Source of the DNA: Akkermansia sp. | Lineage (GTDB): Bacteria > Verrucomicrobiota > Verrucomicrobiia > Verrucomicrobiales > Akkermansiaceae | Length of the DNA stretch: 8,460 nt | Direction of reading: 5' to 3' | NCBI GenBank assembly: GCA_017379255.1 | Contig: JAFNWZ010000261.1 | Coordinates: 1 to 8,460 of the forward strand | Part shown: positions 1 through 6,991 of the stretch, piece by piece | Position numbering within the stretch: position 1 is the stretch's first letter | Layout: each line of letters starts with the position of its first letter | Notes under the pieces: generated by a model | The model's database searches: none | What the model saw: the letters and a program-made list of their open reading frames with translations, nothing else | What the model was told of the DNA's origin: nothing | Translations under genes and position numbers: made by a program

Positions 1-472
1 GCCATACCTTGATGACGTTGCCGCATGTGCTGTCCACCAGGGTGACCCCCTTGGCATCCAGCCGGTTGCGCAGCGAAACCGGCACACCGAACGCGGGCAT
101 GATGACCACGTCCTCTGCCGTCAGCGCATCATAGGCCGGGTCATCCATTTTCCAGGGCAGGTGCAGCATGCCCAGTGCATCCAGCCGGGCGTTCACATCC
201 GGGTTGTGGATAATCTCCCCAATCAGCCAGATGCGGCGGCCTTTGAACAAACGGCAGGCCGCGTATGCAATTTCAATGGCACGTTTCACGCCATCGCAGA
301 ACCCGAAGGATTCTGCCAGGAAAAGCCGCACCCCGGGCAATTCCAGCTCATTCCCCTGCTGGCGGAGGCTTTCCACCAGCGTACTCTGGAAATGAGCCAG
401 GTCTTCTGCCACCTGGCCCATCACCTCAGGGCGGCGCACATTCACCGGCCTGTTCACTTTGGCAGTCTCCAT
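1..472 (-). CDS. ispH: 4-hydroxy-3-methylbut-2-enyl diphosphate reductase (IspH), plant/cyanobacterial-like type; C-terminus cut by window edge
   Basis: IspH (LytB) is the last enzyme of the MEP isoprenoid pathway. It is a cytosolic 4Fe-4S protein that reduces HMBPP to IPP and DMAPP. I translated 157 N-terminal residues from the ATG at 472-470; the rest lies left of position 1. Visible family marks are GFCDGVKRAI (first cluster cysteine, C59), GEIIHNPDV (substrate histidine, H89) and VDSTCGNVIKVW (second cluster cysteine, C150). The first cysteine lies near residue 59, against residue 12 in E. coli, so the N-terminus is extended. Where E. coli has SAHGVS, this protein has MPAFGVP. From memory, both traits are typical of the plant and cyanobacterial subgroup. 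The start lies 7 nt after the stop of the Aas-like gene, so the two are probably co-transcribed. No Shine-Dalgarno precedes it. The third cluster cysteine cannot be seen here. Confidence 0.93.
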   Translation of the reverse strand, partial: METAKVNRPVNVRRPEVMGQVAEDLAHFQSTLVESLRQQGNELELPGVRLFLAESFGFCDGVKRAIEIAYAACRLFKGRRIWLIGEIIHNPDVNARLDALGMLHLPWKMDDPAYDALTAEDVVIMPAFGVPVSLRNRLDAKGVTLVDSTCGNVIKVW

Positions 473-479
473 AGCGCAA

Positions 480-2654
480 TCAGTGCGGGATGTTCAGCGC
501 TTCGTATGCCAGCATCTGGCACCCCTTCAAATCCATCTTACCCGTGGGCAGCGCGGGAATGGCTTCCACAGGAATAATCTCACGCGGACACCACAAGCGC
601 GGCAGGCCCTCCGCAACCAGGTGGTTCTTGATTTCCTCCAGCGCCTGGTTCAGCTGGCCCTGGTGCACAGCAGAAAGCAGCACGAGGGCCTCACCCTTGG
701 CGGCATCCGGCACACCCATGACGGCCACGGCGCGCCCGGTAAAGCCCTCCGGGATTTCCACAAAGTCCTCAATGGCATTTTCCACCACCTCGTGCGGCAC
801 CATTTCACCACCCACCTTGGAGAAGCGGGAGCGGCGGCCACCCAGGGTCAGGAATCCATTTAAATCCACAAAACCCAGGTCGCCGGTCTTGAACCAGCCG
901 TCGCGGAAGATTTCCGCATTCAAGTCATCGCGGCCAATATAACCACTGAACACATTCGGCCCCTTGAACCAGATCATGCCCTGCTCCGAAAGCGGCAGGC
1001 GCACATCGTCATTATCCGGGTCAGTAATGCGCACGGCCAGACCAGGCACAAGCTGGCCTATCGTGCCCTTCTTCTCACCCGGCACATAGTAGGGCTGTTC
1101 TGCCGTCGGGCCGATTCTATCCAGATTCACGCCGCAGAGCGGGGTGGTCTCCGTCAGGCCATAGCCCTCCAGCAACTGCACGCCGCATTTCTCGATAAAC
1201 TCGTTAGCCAGAGTCTCCTGGAGCTTCTCAGCACCCACCACAAAATACTTCACGCTCTTGTAGGTATCGGCATGGGCGCGGCGCAGCATGCTGCGGGCAA
1301 AGGTGGGCGTGGAAAGCACGATAGTGCACTTGTGTTTCTCAATCAGGTCATTGAGGTTCTTGGCATCCAGGGGGGAGGGATAAGTCACCATGCTGAAGCC
1401 GTAAATCATCGGCATGATGGTGGTGAACGAAAGCCCCAGGCTGTGGAAAATGGGAAGGCTGCACAGAATAGGGCTTCCCGCCGGCACCCATGCCTTGCTG
1501 AGCAGCTGTGCCGTGTTGGAAAGAATCATCTTGTGGGTCAGCGGCACACCCTTGGGCTCACCGGAGGAACCAGAGGTGAACAAAAGAGCCGCTTCATCAT
1601 CCTTACAGCGGGCATCGAGATTAAAGGTCTTAGCAATCACCGACACCGGAGCAAACTTGGCAAAAGCCACCCAGCTGGCAATTTTCGCCATGCCGAGCCC
1701 CTTGAGGGTCTTATCCAGATGAATGATGGCTTCACCCTTGGGCCAGGGGAACTGCGGCAGCTTGCTCATAAACGCGCGGGCCGTTACAAAATGTTTAAGC
1801 CCACCCTGGCGCACAATGCTCTCAAACGCAGACTCCGAGGAGGTATAATTGATATTCACTGGCACAATACCTGCCAGGAAACAAGCAATGTTGGCAATCA
1901 CTCCACCCTTACCGGGGGGCAGAATAATACCCAGGCGCGATTCCTTGACGTTCTTCTTGAACCAGCGGGCAAGCGCCATGGCCACACCCAGCATCTTGCC
2001 ATACGGCAGGGAGGAGCCATCCAGCCCATCCACCAACTCCACAGAAGCGTGCTTCTTGAGATTCTCGACCAACACCCGGGGAAGAGACTTTTCAAATGCC
2101 GGGTTTTCATCATAGCGCTTGTAGCAGGCCTCCATCCAGATTTCCAGCAGGCGTTCTCCCGTCTGCGGGCCTGACTGCATCTTGGGCAGGAAATCCACCG
2201 TCACCCAGTCATAGTCCAGGCCAGCGGTAAAGGCGCGGCTCACATGGTTACGGAAGCCACCCACAAACACCGGCACCGGGGCAATGTGCAGAGCACCCAG
2301 CTGCATCATGAACGGCATGGGCACATCGGAAATAGTACCAATGATGCTGTTCGGACGCCCGGGCAGGTAAAGCACATCCAGCCCCTCCTGCATCAGCTGC
2401 ATCAGTTGTTCACGCAGGGTGCGGCTGTCGCTCTTGCGGAAATTGAATGAAAGGACCTTACTGCCGCTTTCCTGAACCACTTTCATCACCGCCTCAGAGG
2501 GAATCAACACCTCCTCCACCATGAAGGCAACGTTCTCTGCCCCCCCCATTGCCTTGATTATTGCCGGGAGCGAAACCTCATCCACTCGGTTCAGGATGTA
2601 GAAAGACGGCTGGGAGGGGCGCTCTTCTGCCCCGTGAATTCGAACAGTTGCCAT
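480..2654 (-). CDS. Aas-like acyl-ACP synthetase (AMP-binding ligase) with a degenerate N-terminal acyltransferase-like domain
   Basis: ANL-superfamily adenylating ligase of 724 residues, close to E. coli Aas (719). The ligase half looks intact: P-loop TSGSSGEPKG (360-369), EGYGLTETTP (496-505), GWFKTGDLG (586-594), RRSRFSKVGGEMV (607-619), and the C-terminal lysine in LPTGKMD (K706). Aas-specific blocks such as LPIFHSLGL, VVGAEKLQE and KGEALVLL favour an acyl-ACP synthetase over a plain acyl-CoA ligase. The first 200 or so residues align by eye with the PlsC-like half of Aas but lack its catalytic residues: NRVDEVS (22-28) stands where Aas has NHVSFID, and LPGRP (97-101) where it has FPEGR. 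The likely role is activating free fatty acids for transfer to ACP at the membrane; lysophospholipid acylation by this chain is doubtful. An in-frame ATG at 2672 lies inside the promoter, so I start at 2654. First gene of a unit with ispH. Ligase class is sure; the exact acceptor (ACP or CoA) is inferred. Confidence 0.9.
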   Translation of the reverse strand: MATVRIHGAEERPSQPSFYILNRVDEVSLPAIIKAMGGAENVAFMVEEVLIPSEAVMKVVQESGSKVLSFNFRKSDSRTLREQLMQLMQEGLDVLYLPGRPNSIIGTISDVPMPFMMQLGALHIAPVPVFVGGFRNHVSRAFTAGLDYDWVTVDFLPKMQSGPQTGERLLEIWMEACYKRYDENPAFEKSLPRVLVENLKKHASVELVDGLDGSSLPYGKMLGVAMALARWFKKNVKESRLGIILPPGKGGVIANIACFLAGIVPVNINYTSSESAFESIVRQGGLKHFVTARAFMSKLPQFPWPKGEAIIHLDKTLKGLGMAKIASWVAFAKFAPVSVIAKTFNLDARCKDDEAALLFTSGSSGEPKGVPLTHKMILSNTAQLLSKAWVPAGSPILCSLPIFHSLGLSFTTIMPMIYGFSMVTYPSPLDAKNLNDLIEKHKCTIVLSTPTFARSMLRRAHADTYKSVKYFVVGAEKLQETLANEFIEKCGVQLLEGYGLTETTPLCGVNLDRIGPTAEQPYYVPGEKKGTIGQLVPGLAVRITDPDNDDVRLPLSEQGMIWFKGPNVFSGYIGRDDLNAEIFRDGWFKTGDLGFVDLNGFLTLGGRRSRFSKVGGEMVPHEVVENAIEDFVEIPEGFTGRAVAVMGVPDAAKGEALVLLSAVHQGQLNQALEEIKNHLVAEGLPRLWCPREIIPVEAIPALPTGKMDLKGCQMLAYEALNIPH

Positions 2655-2660
2655 ACCTCC

Positions 2661-2688
2661 ATTATACAGCATGCCAGGGCATTGTCAA
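2661..2688 (-). promoter_or_regulatory. Near-consensus sigma-70-type promoter of the Aas-like/ispH unit
   Basis: Read on the minus strand, TTGACA (2688-2683) and TATAAT (2666-2661) are separated by 16 nt, and both hexamers are perfect consensus. The expected transcription start, about 7 nt past the -10 box, falls on or next to the A of the ATG at 2654, so the message would be leaderless. A GGAGG also lies here, but only 1 nt before the ATG, too close to act as a normal Shine-Dalgarno sequence. Confidence 0.85.
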
Positions 2689-2694
2689 TATAAC

Positions 2695-2714
2695 TTCTAG
2701 TGGGCACTCTAGAA
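2695..2714. repeat. Inverted repeat between the RDD gene stop and the Aas-like gene promoter
   Basis: TTCTAG (2695-2700) and CTAGAA (2709-2714) are perfect 6-bp arms around 8 nt. It begins 8 nt after the stop codon of the GYF_2-RDD gene, reading on the minus strand, and ends 6 nt before the -35 box of the next unit. It could be a weak terminator for the permease-RDD unit, since it is followed only by a broken T-rich stretch, or an operator upstream of the Aas-like promoter. The sequence does not decide between these. Confidence 0.4.
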
Positions 2715-2721
2715 TTTTGCT

Positions 2722-3564
2722 TCACTTACCGGCATCAGGCGGCAGAAGGCGGCGCAGGTACTGCCCGGCTTCAGGGGATTCGCGCTCCACAGTTTCAATC
2801 ATGCCGGGCAGCCAGGGCTGCAGGCAGAGGGAGGAGAGGTGGAAGCAGGCAAAAACCACGCAGACAGCCAGAATCTGGCGTGCTACGGAAGCGGGCCTGA
2901 GCATCAGCGGCAGGGTGGCGCAGCGGGCATCCCACAGGGTGATACCGCGTTTGCGGAGTATCCACCAGGAATATCCCATCATGAACAAGGGCAGGAGAGA
3001 AACCATCATCCCCATGCCGCAGACAAATACCATGCAGGCGCGGGACAACGCACAGCTGAGCGTCATCGGGCCGCTGTTCACGCAGCGCACCTGAATCCCC
3101 AGCAGCGCTTTGCCGGGGGTTGTGCCCAGGCTCGAAACCAAGCCGGCCTCCAGCGCGACAAACACAATCCACAACAATGGGCTGGACGGCAGCAGAAAGG
3201 CATCGAACGGAATCTGGCGCACATAGATAACACCGTACACCAGCGCCAGATAAAGAGCCATATCCACAAGGCGCGCCAGCAGACGCACCGCAGGCGAGGG
3301 CAGATACACCCGCACTGCGCCCTCAGGAATCCCGGGCGAGGGAGTCCCGGTCTCTCCGGGCACTTCAGGCAGCGCTTCCTCCACCTGCTTTTCCTGGAGG
3401 AAATCGGCCAGCGCCGGCAGCTCACGCAGCGGCATCCACTGCTCACAGCCGGCATGCCATCCCCGGGTATCGGGTGTCAGCTCACCCATCTGCACGAGCG
3501 AGAGCACATCCGGCACCGTAGCGGGGCCGCATTGCTTCTTATCTGCAATCCAGTAGATATCCAT
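2722..3564 (-). CDS. GYF_2 (DUF4339)-RDD domain membrane protein of unknown function
   Basis: 280 residues. Residues 1-57 match the GYF_2/DUF4339 pattern: YWIADKKQCGPA near the start, then GELTPDTRGW and WMPLRELPALADF. A proline- and glutamate-rich linker (about 58-88) follows, then an RDD membrane domain (about 90-220) with the arginine-aspartate signature RLLARLVDMAL (94-104), LGTTPGKALLGIQVR (146-160) and a closing RGITLWDARCATL. Hydrophobic segments lie near 100-116, 127-146, 175-197 and 229-249. The GYF_2 part probably faces the cytoplasm and binds a partner; the RDD part sits in the inner membrane. RDD proteins have no single agreed function, so none is assigned. The ATG at 3564 starts the GYF_2 domain directly and lies 4 nt after the permease stop; the longer frame reaching 3636 would overlap the permease gene and add a non-conserved arginine-rich stretch. 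Probably co-transcribed with the permease. No Shine-Dalgarno is visible. Confidence 0.85.
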   Translation of the reverse strand: MDIYWIADKKQCGPATVPDVLSLVQMGELTPDTRGWHAGCEQWMPLRELPALADFLQEKQVEEALPEVPGETGTPSPGIPEGAVRVYLPSPAVRLLARLVDMALYLALVYGVIYVRQIPFDAFLLPSSPLLWIVFVALEAGLVSSLGTTPGKALLGIQVRCVNSGPMTLSCALSRACMVFVCGMGMMVSLLPLFMMGYSWWILRKRGITLWDARCATLPLMLRPASVARQILAVCVVFACFHLSSLCLQPWLPGMIETVERESPEAGQYLRRLLPPDAGK

Positions 3565-3568
3565 ACAC

Positions 3569-5221
3569 TTAATTCGAGCGAAGCGCCTTGGCGGGGTCCT
3601 GGCGGGAAACAACGAACGCGGGAATAATGGCGGCAACCGTCACCATGACAAAAGCCTGGAATGCCTGCGCCGCAAAGGTGGCGGGCTCATACACCGCCGG
3701 CAGGGTGATACCATGGGCCTGCATGGGGAATGGATCCATACCGATGCTGGCCAGGGCGGTCTGAATCTCCAGGCGGTAATACAGCACCAGCAGCGCCAGC
3801 AATACCCCCAGCACTGCCCCGAGCGTGCCGATGATGATACCCTGCCAGGCAAAAATACCCATAATCTTGCCGGGGGTAGCGCCCAGCGCCTGCAGCACGG
3901 CAATTTCGCGCTTGCGCTGCATCGACATGGTGAACATCACGGCCATGATGCAGAAGCTGGCAATCAGAGAGATGATGGAGAGCACAAAGCTCATCATCAC
4001 GCGCTCATTGGCAATCAGCTTATACCACTGCTCAAAACTACGGGTCCAGGGGGCGATGAACCAGCTCACCCCGTTCGGGTACATGGAGGCAGGCGGGTCA
4101 AGGGCGGGCAGCAGTTTCTGCATATCCGCCTCTATGGTACCCGGATTGTTGGCATCCTGCACGCGCACGCAGATGCCCTGCACCTGGCTGGTGCCACCGG
4201 CAGAAAGCCCCAGCACATCCTGCGCAATCTGCAGCGGCAGGTACACATTCGGCCCGGGCATATTTTCAGGAGTCTGGTAAATCCCCACAATGCGCAAATC
4301 CACCGGCATCACCATTTCATTGATGCTCTTCACCGCCTTGCCATCTTCCTTATCGCGGTCAAGCCCGGCCAGCGTGGCAGCCGTTTCCTGCCAGAGCTGC
4401 TGTTGCTCTGCGGTGAAGGGGATTCCCCCGCGGTGGCTCTGTGCCAGGTGATACAGAGTGGAGCAGGCCTCTTTCTCACTCTGGCGCAAGTCATTGCTGT
4501 TAAAGTTCAGGATGTGGGACACCACGGCCTCCAGCCGCGCATCTTCCACAGCAGCCCCCTGCTCTGTGCCGGCGGCGCCTTCAAACACCCCGGCTATAGC
4601 CTGCATGAAAGGCTTATTCTCGTGTGTCTGCAGGGGCTTCTGAATCATGGCGTAAATATCCGCCACCTCATCCAGACTTCCCACCGGGGTGAGGTGCAGA
4701 CTATCGCCCACGCCCAGGTGCAGCGCATTGGCCGTTACCGCAGAAATCACGCATTCCTGGTCCAGCCCTTCGCCGAAATCAAACGTTCCCTCGCGGAGCA
4801 TCCGGGCCAGCGGGGCAACCTGCTGCCCGTTATGGGGTTCAATGGCCGTGAACTGCACCGTCATGCGCCCGGCATTGCTCTGGGCAAAGGCATCGCCCTC
4901 CAGCTGGGGGTACACACTCACCACCTGCGGCAGCTGGCGGATGTTGTCAGACACCTCGTTCCAATCCACCAGGTCATCTGTGATACTGGTGCGCTGGTAG
5001 CCGTCTGACATAGCCACAACATAATGAGGAGCAAAGGCCAGCACGCGGCTTTCCATTTCGCGCTGAAGCCCCTCCATGACGGACAGCACCACGATAAGCA
5101 CCATCACGCCCAGCGCTACACCGCCCAGGCAGATAAAAGTGATGATGGAAAACATCGTGCGCAGCGGGTTGAGATACCTCACCGCCAACATCAGGCTCAG
5201 ATTACGACGCAACAGTTTCAT
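3569..5221 (-). CDS. LolC/LolE-type lipoprotein-releasing ABC permease with an enlarged periplasmic domain
   Basis: FtsX-family permease of 550 residues from the ATG at 5221. LolC and LolE extract outer-membrane lipoproteins from the inner membrane, powered by the ATPase LolD. Layout: LAVRYLNPLRTMFSIITFIC and TM1 (about 24-48), a long periplasmic domain (about 50-405), then TM2 (about 409-433), the cytoplasmic coupling motif KREIAVLQALGATPGKIMGIF (437-457), TM3 (455-482) and TM4 (521-540), ending in the classic SRQDPAKALR. LolC/E proteins are usually about 400-415 residues. The surplus appears to be a polar insertion around 184-308, between GDSLHLTPVG and the VGIYQTPENM segment. The in-frame start at 5293 would lie upstream of and inside the promoter, and its extra residues are basic and non-conserved, so I reject it. 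No lolD is adjacent; the RDD gene follows after 4 nt. A MacB-like FtsX protein is less likely given the coupling-motif context. Confidence 0.87.
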   Translation of the reverse strand: MKLLRRNLSLMLAVRYLNPLRTMFSIITFICLGGVALGVMVLIVVLSVMEGLQREMESRVLAFAPHYVVAMSDGYQRTSITDDLVDWNEVSDNIRQLPQVVSVYPQLEGDAFAQSNAGRMTVQFTAIEPHNGQQVAPLARMLREGTFDFGEGLDQECVISAVTANALHLGVGDSLHLTPVGSLDEVADIYAMIQKPLQTHENKPFMQAIAGVFEGAAGTEQGAAVEDARLEAVVSHILNFNSNDLRQSEKEACSTLYHLAQSHRGGIPFTAEQQQLWQETAATLAGLDRDKEDGKAVKSINEMVMPVDLRIVGIYQTPENMPGPNVYLPLQIAQDVLGLSAGGTSQVQGICVRVQDANNPGTIEADMQKLLPALDPPASMYPNGVSWFIAPWTRSFEQWYKLIANERVMMSFVLSIISLIASFCIMAVMFTMSMQRKREIAVLQALGATPGKIMGIFAWQGIIIGTLGAVLGVLLALLVLYYRLEIQTALASIGMDPFPMQAHGITLPAVYEPATFAAQAFQAFVMVTVAAIIPAFVVSRQDPAKALRSN

Positions 5222-5232
5222 GCAGTGGCGGG

Positions 5233-5261
5233 AGTATCCCATATTTCGCGCGCGCAGGCAA
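5233..5261 (-). promoter_or_regulatory. Probable promoter of the LolC/E-like-RDD unit
   Basis: On the minus strand, TTGCCT (5261-5256) and GATACT (5238-5233) are 17 nt apart; each matches the sigma-70 consensus at 4 of 6 positions. The -10 box ends 11 nt before the ATG at 5221, so a start site at the usual distance leaves a leader of only about 4-5 nt. Confidence 0.6.
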
Positions 5262-5291
5262 GCCCGAATGCCGGCATGCAACCGCTCCGCC

Positions 5292-5309
5292 ATATTTTTG
5301 ACAAAATAT
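5292..5309. promoter_or_regulatory. AT-rich inverted repeat in the divergent permease/trxB region; candidate operator
   Basis: ATATTTT (5292-5298), TGAC, AAAATAT (5303-5309): perfect 7-bp arms around a 4-nt centre in an otherwise GC-rich region. It ends 4 nt before the likely trxB -35 box and lies about 30 bp upstream of the permease -35 box, a position suited to a regulator acting on trxB or both units. The embedded TTGACA (5298-5303) has no partner -10 box at a workable distance. The regulator is unknown. Confidence 0.4.
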
Positions 5310-5313
5310 CATC

Positions 5314-5341
5314 TTGCACCATCTCCAAAACATGGTACAAT
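5314..5341 (+). promoter_or_regulatory. Probable trxB promoter
   Basis: TACAAT (5336-5341) matches the -10 consensus at 5 of 6 positions and ends 8 nt before the ATG at 5350. A weak -35 candidate, TTGCAC (5314-5319), lies 16 nt upstream. The predicted transcript begins within about 2 nt of the start codon. The TTG that could open a longer trxB frame is itself part of this -35 element. Confidence 0.6.
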
Positions 5342-5349
5342 CACGGCAA

Positions 5350-6282
<933 letters not shown>

Positions 6283-6305
6283 TCTTCTTTACATACCCCC
6301 GTTCC

Positions 6306-6947
6306 ATGAAAAAATTCCACCTACTCTCCGCCGCAGTCCTGCTGACCGCCTGCAACACCACCACCAGCCAACTTCACGAAGCGGCCGAGCTCTTCAACGC
6401 CGGCAGGGAAAGCGATGCCGTTGTCATTTACCGCGCCATTGCCACCCAGGGTGACCCGGAGGCCCAGCTGCAGCTGGCCAAGTGCTATGACTTCGGCAAG
6501 GGGGTAGACCAGAACATGCAGGAAGCCGTCATGTGGTACACGCGCTCGGCAGAGGGCGGCAACTCCAACGCGCAGGACAACCTGGGCACCTGCTATATTT
6601 CCGGCACAGGGGTAGAAAAGAACCTGCAAAAGGCCTTTTACTGGTACAACCGTGCTGCAGAGGGCGGCAATCCCTCAGCTCTGAACAACCTGGGGCTCTG
6701 CTACCGCAACGGAGAAGGCACCCCCAAGGATGACATCATGGCGGCGGCCTGCTTCCTCAAAGCGGCAGAAATGAACAACGCCAACGCGCAGTACAACCTG
6801 GGCCGTTGCTATTTCCACGGCCTGGGGGTTCCCTGCGACCTGGCACTGGCGCAGGCATGGATTACCAAGGCGGCAAACCAAGGGCACAAAAACGCCATCC
6901 TCTTCATGCAGGACAACAACTGGCAACAACTTCCGCCAATGCCGTAA
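6306..6947 (+). CDS. Sel1-repeat lipoprotein
   Basis: 213 residues. A short signal peptide with lipobox LTAC puts the lipidated cysteine at C16, so the mature protein should be membrane-anchored in the periplasm or at the outer membrane. The body is four Sel1-like (TPR-related) repeats, each exactly 36 residues (51-86, 87-122, 123-158, 159-194), with the pattern LG.CY..G.GV..., then an aromatic-rich helix and AAE/KAA. Such solenoids usually act as protein-protein scaffolds; the partner here is unknown. Every repeat has a cysteine at the same place (C60, C96, C132, C168). The frame is open upstream to 6234, but that lies inside trxB, and only the ATG at 6306 yields a signal peptide. Separated from trxB by 23 nt with no good promoter or Shine-Dalgarno, it is probably read from the trxB transcript. 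I see no clear functional link with trxB. Confidence 0.9.
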   Translation: MKKFHLLSAAVLLTACNTTTSQLHEAAELFNAGRESDAVVIYRAIATQGDPEAQLQLAKCYDFGKGVDQNMQEAVMWYTRSAEGGNSNAQDNLGTCYISGTGVEKNLQKAFYWYNRAAEGGNPSALNNLGLCYRNGEGTPKDDIMAAACFLKAAEMNNANAQYNLGRCYFHGLGVPCDLALAQAWITKAANQGHKNAILFMQDNNWQQLPPMP

Positions 6948-6978
6948 TTTAAGCTTTTTCCGGTCAGGGAGGCAGGTG

Positions 6979-6984
6979 TATAAT
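6979..6984 (+). promoter_or_regulatory. Consensus -10 box of the LplT-like gene
   Basis: A perfect TATAAT ends 7 nt before the ATG at 6992, so the start site should fall at or next to the start codon. The -35 region is poor: TTTTCC at 6956-6961 gives a 17-nt spacer but only 3 of 6 matches. The 44-nt gap after the Sel1 gene holds no convincing terminator. Confidence 0.65.
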
Positions 6985-6991
6985 ACTCCCC

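Noticed and set aside
1272..2174. Plus-strand open frame (300 codons) opposite the Aas-like gene
   Set aside because: It lies antisense to conserved ligase motifs and its product has no recognisable domain; it is a shadow frame.
3713..5008. Long plus-strand open frame (431 codons) opposite the LolC/E-like gene
   Set aside because: It is antisense to a clearly conserved permease, its translation is histidine- and glutamine-rich with no recognisable domain, and it has no promoter. It is a GC-rich codon shadow.
5222..5293. Longer start of the LolC/E-like gene at 5293
   Set aside because: This segment contains the likely -35 and -10 boxes and would add a basic, non-conserved leader before the normal LolC/E start.
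5298..5303. TTGACA as a second trxB -35 box
   Set aside because: No -10-like hexamer lies 16-18 nt downstream, and the distance to TACAAT at 5336 is 32 nt. It is better explained as the centre of the inverted repeat.
5314..5349. Longer trxB start at TTG 5314
   Set aside because: The 12 added residues precede the normal TrxB N-terminus, and the TTG is part of the -35 element.
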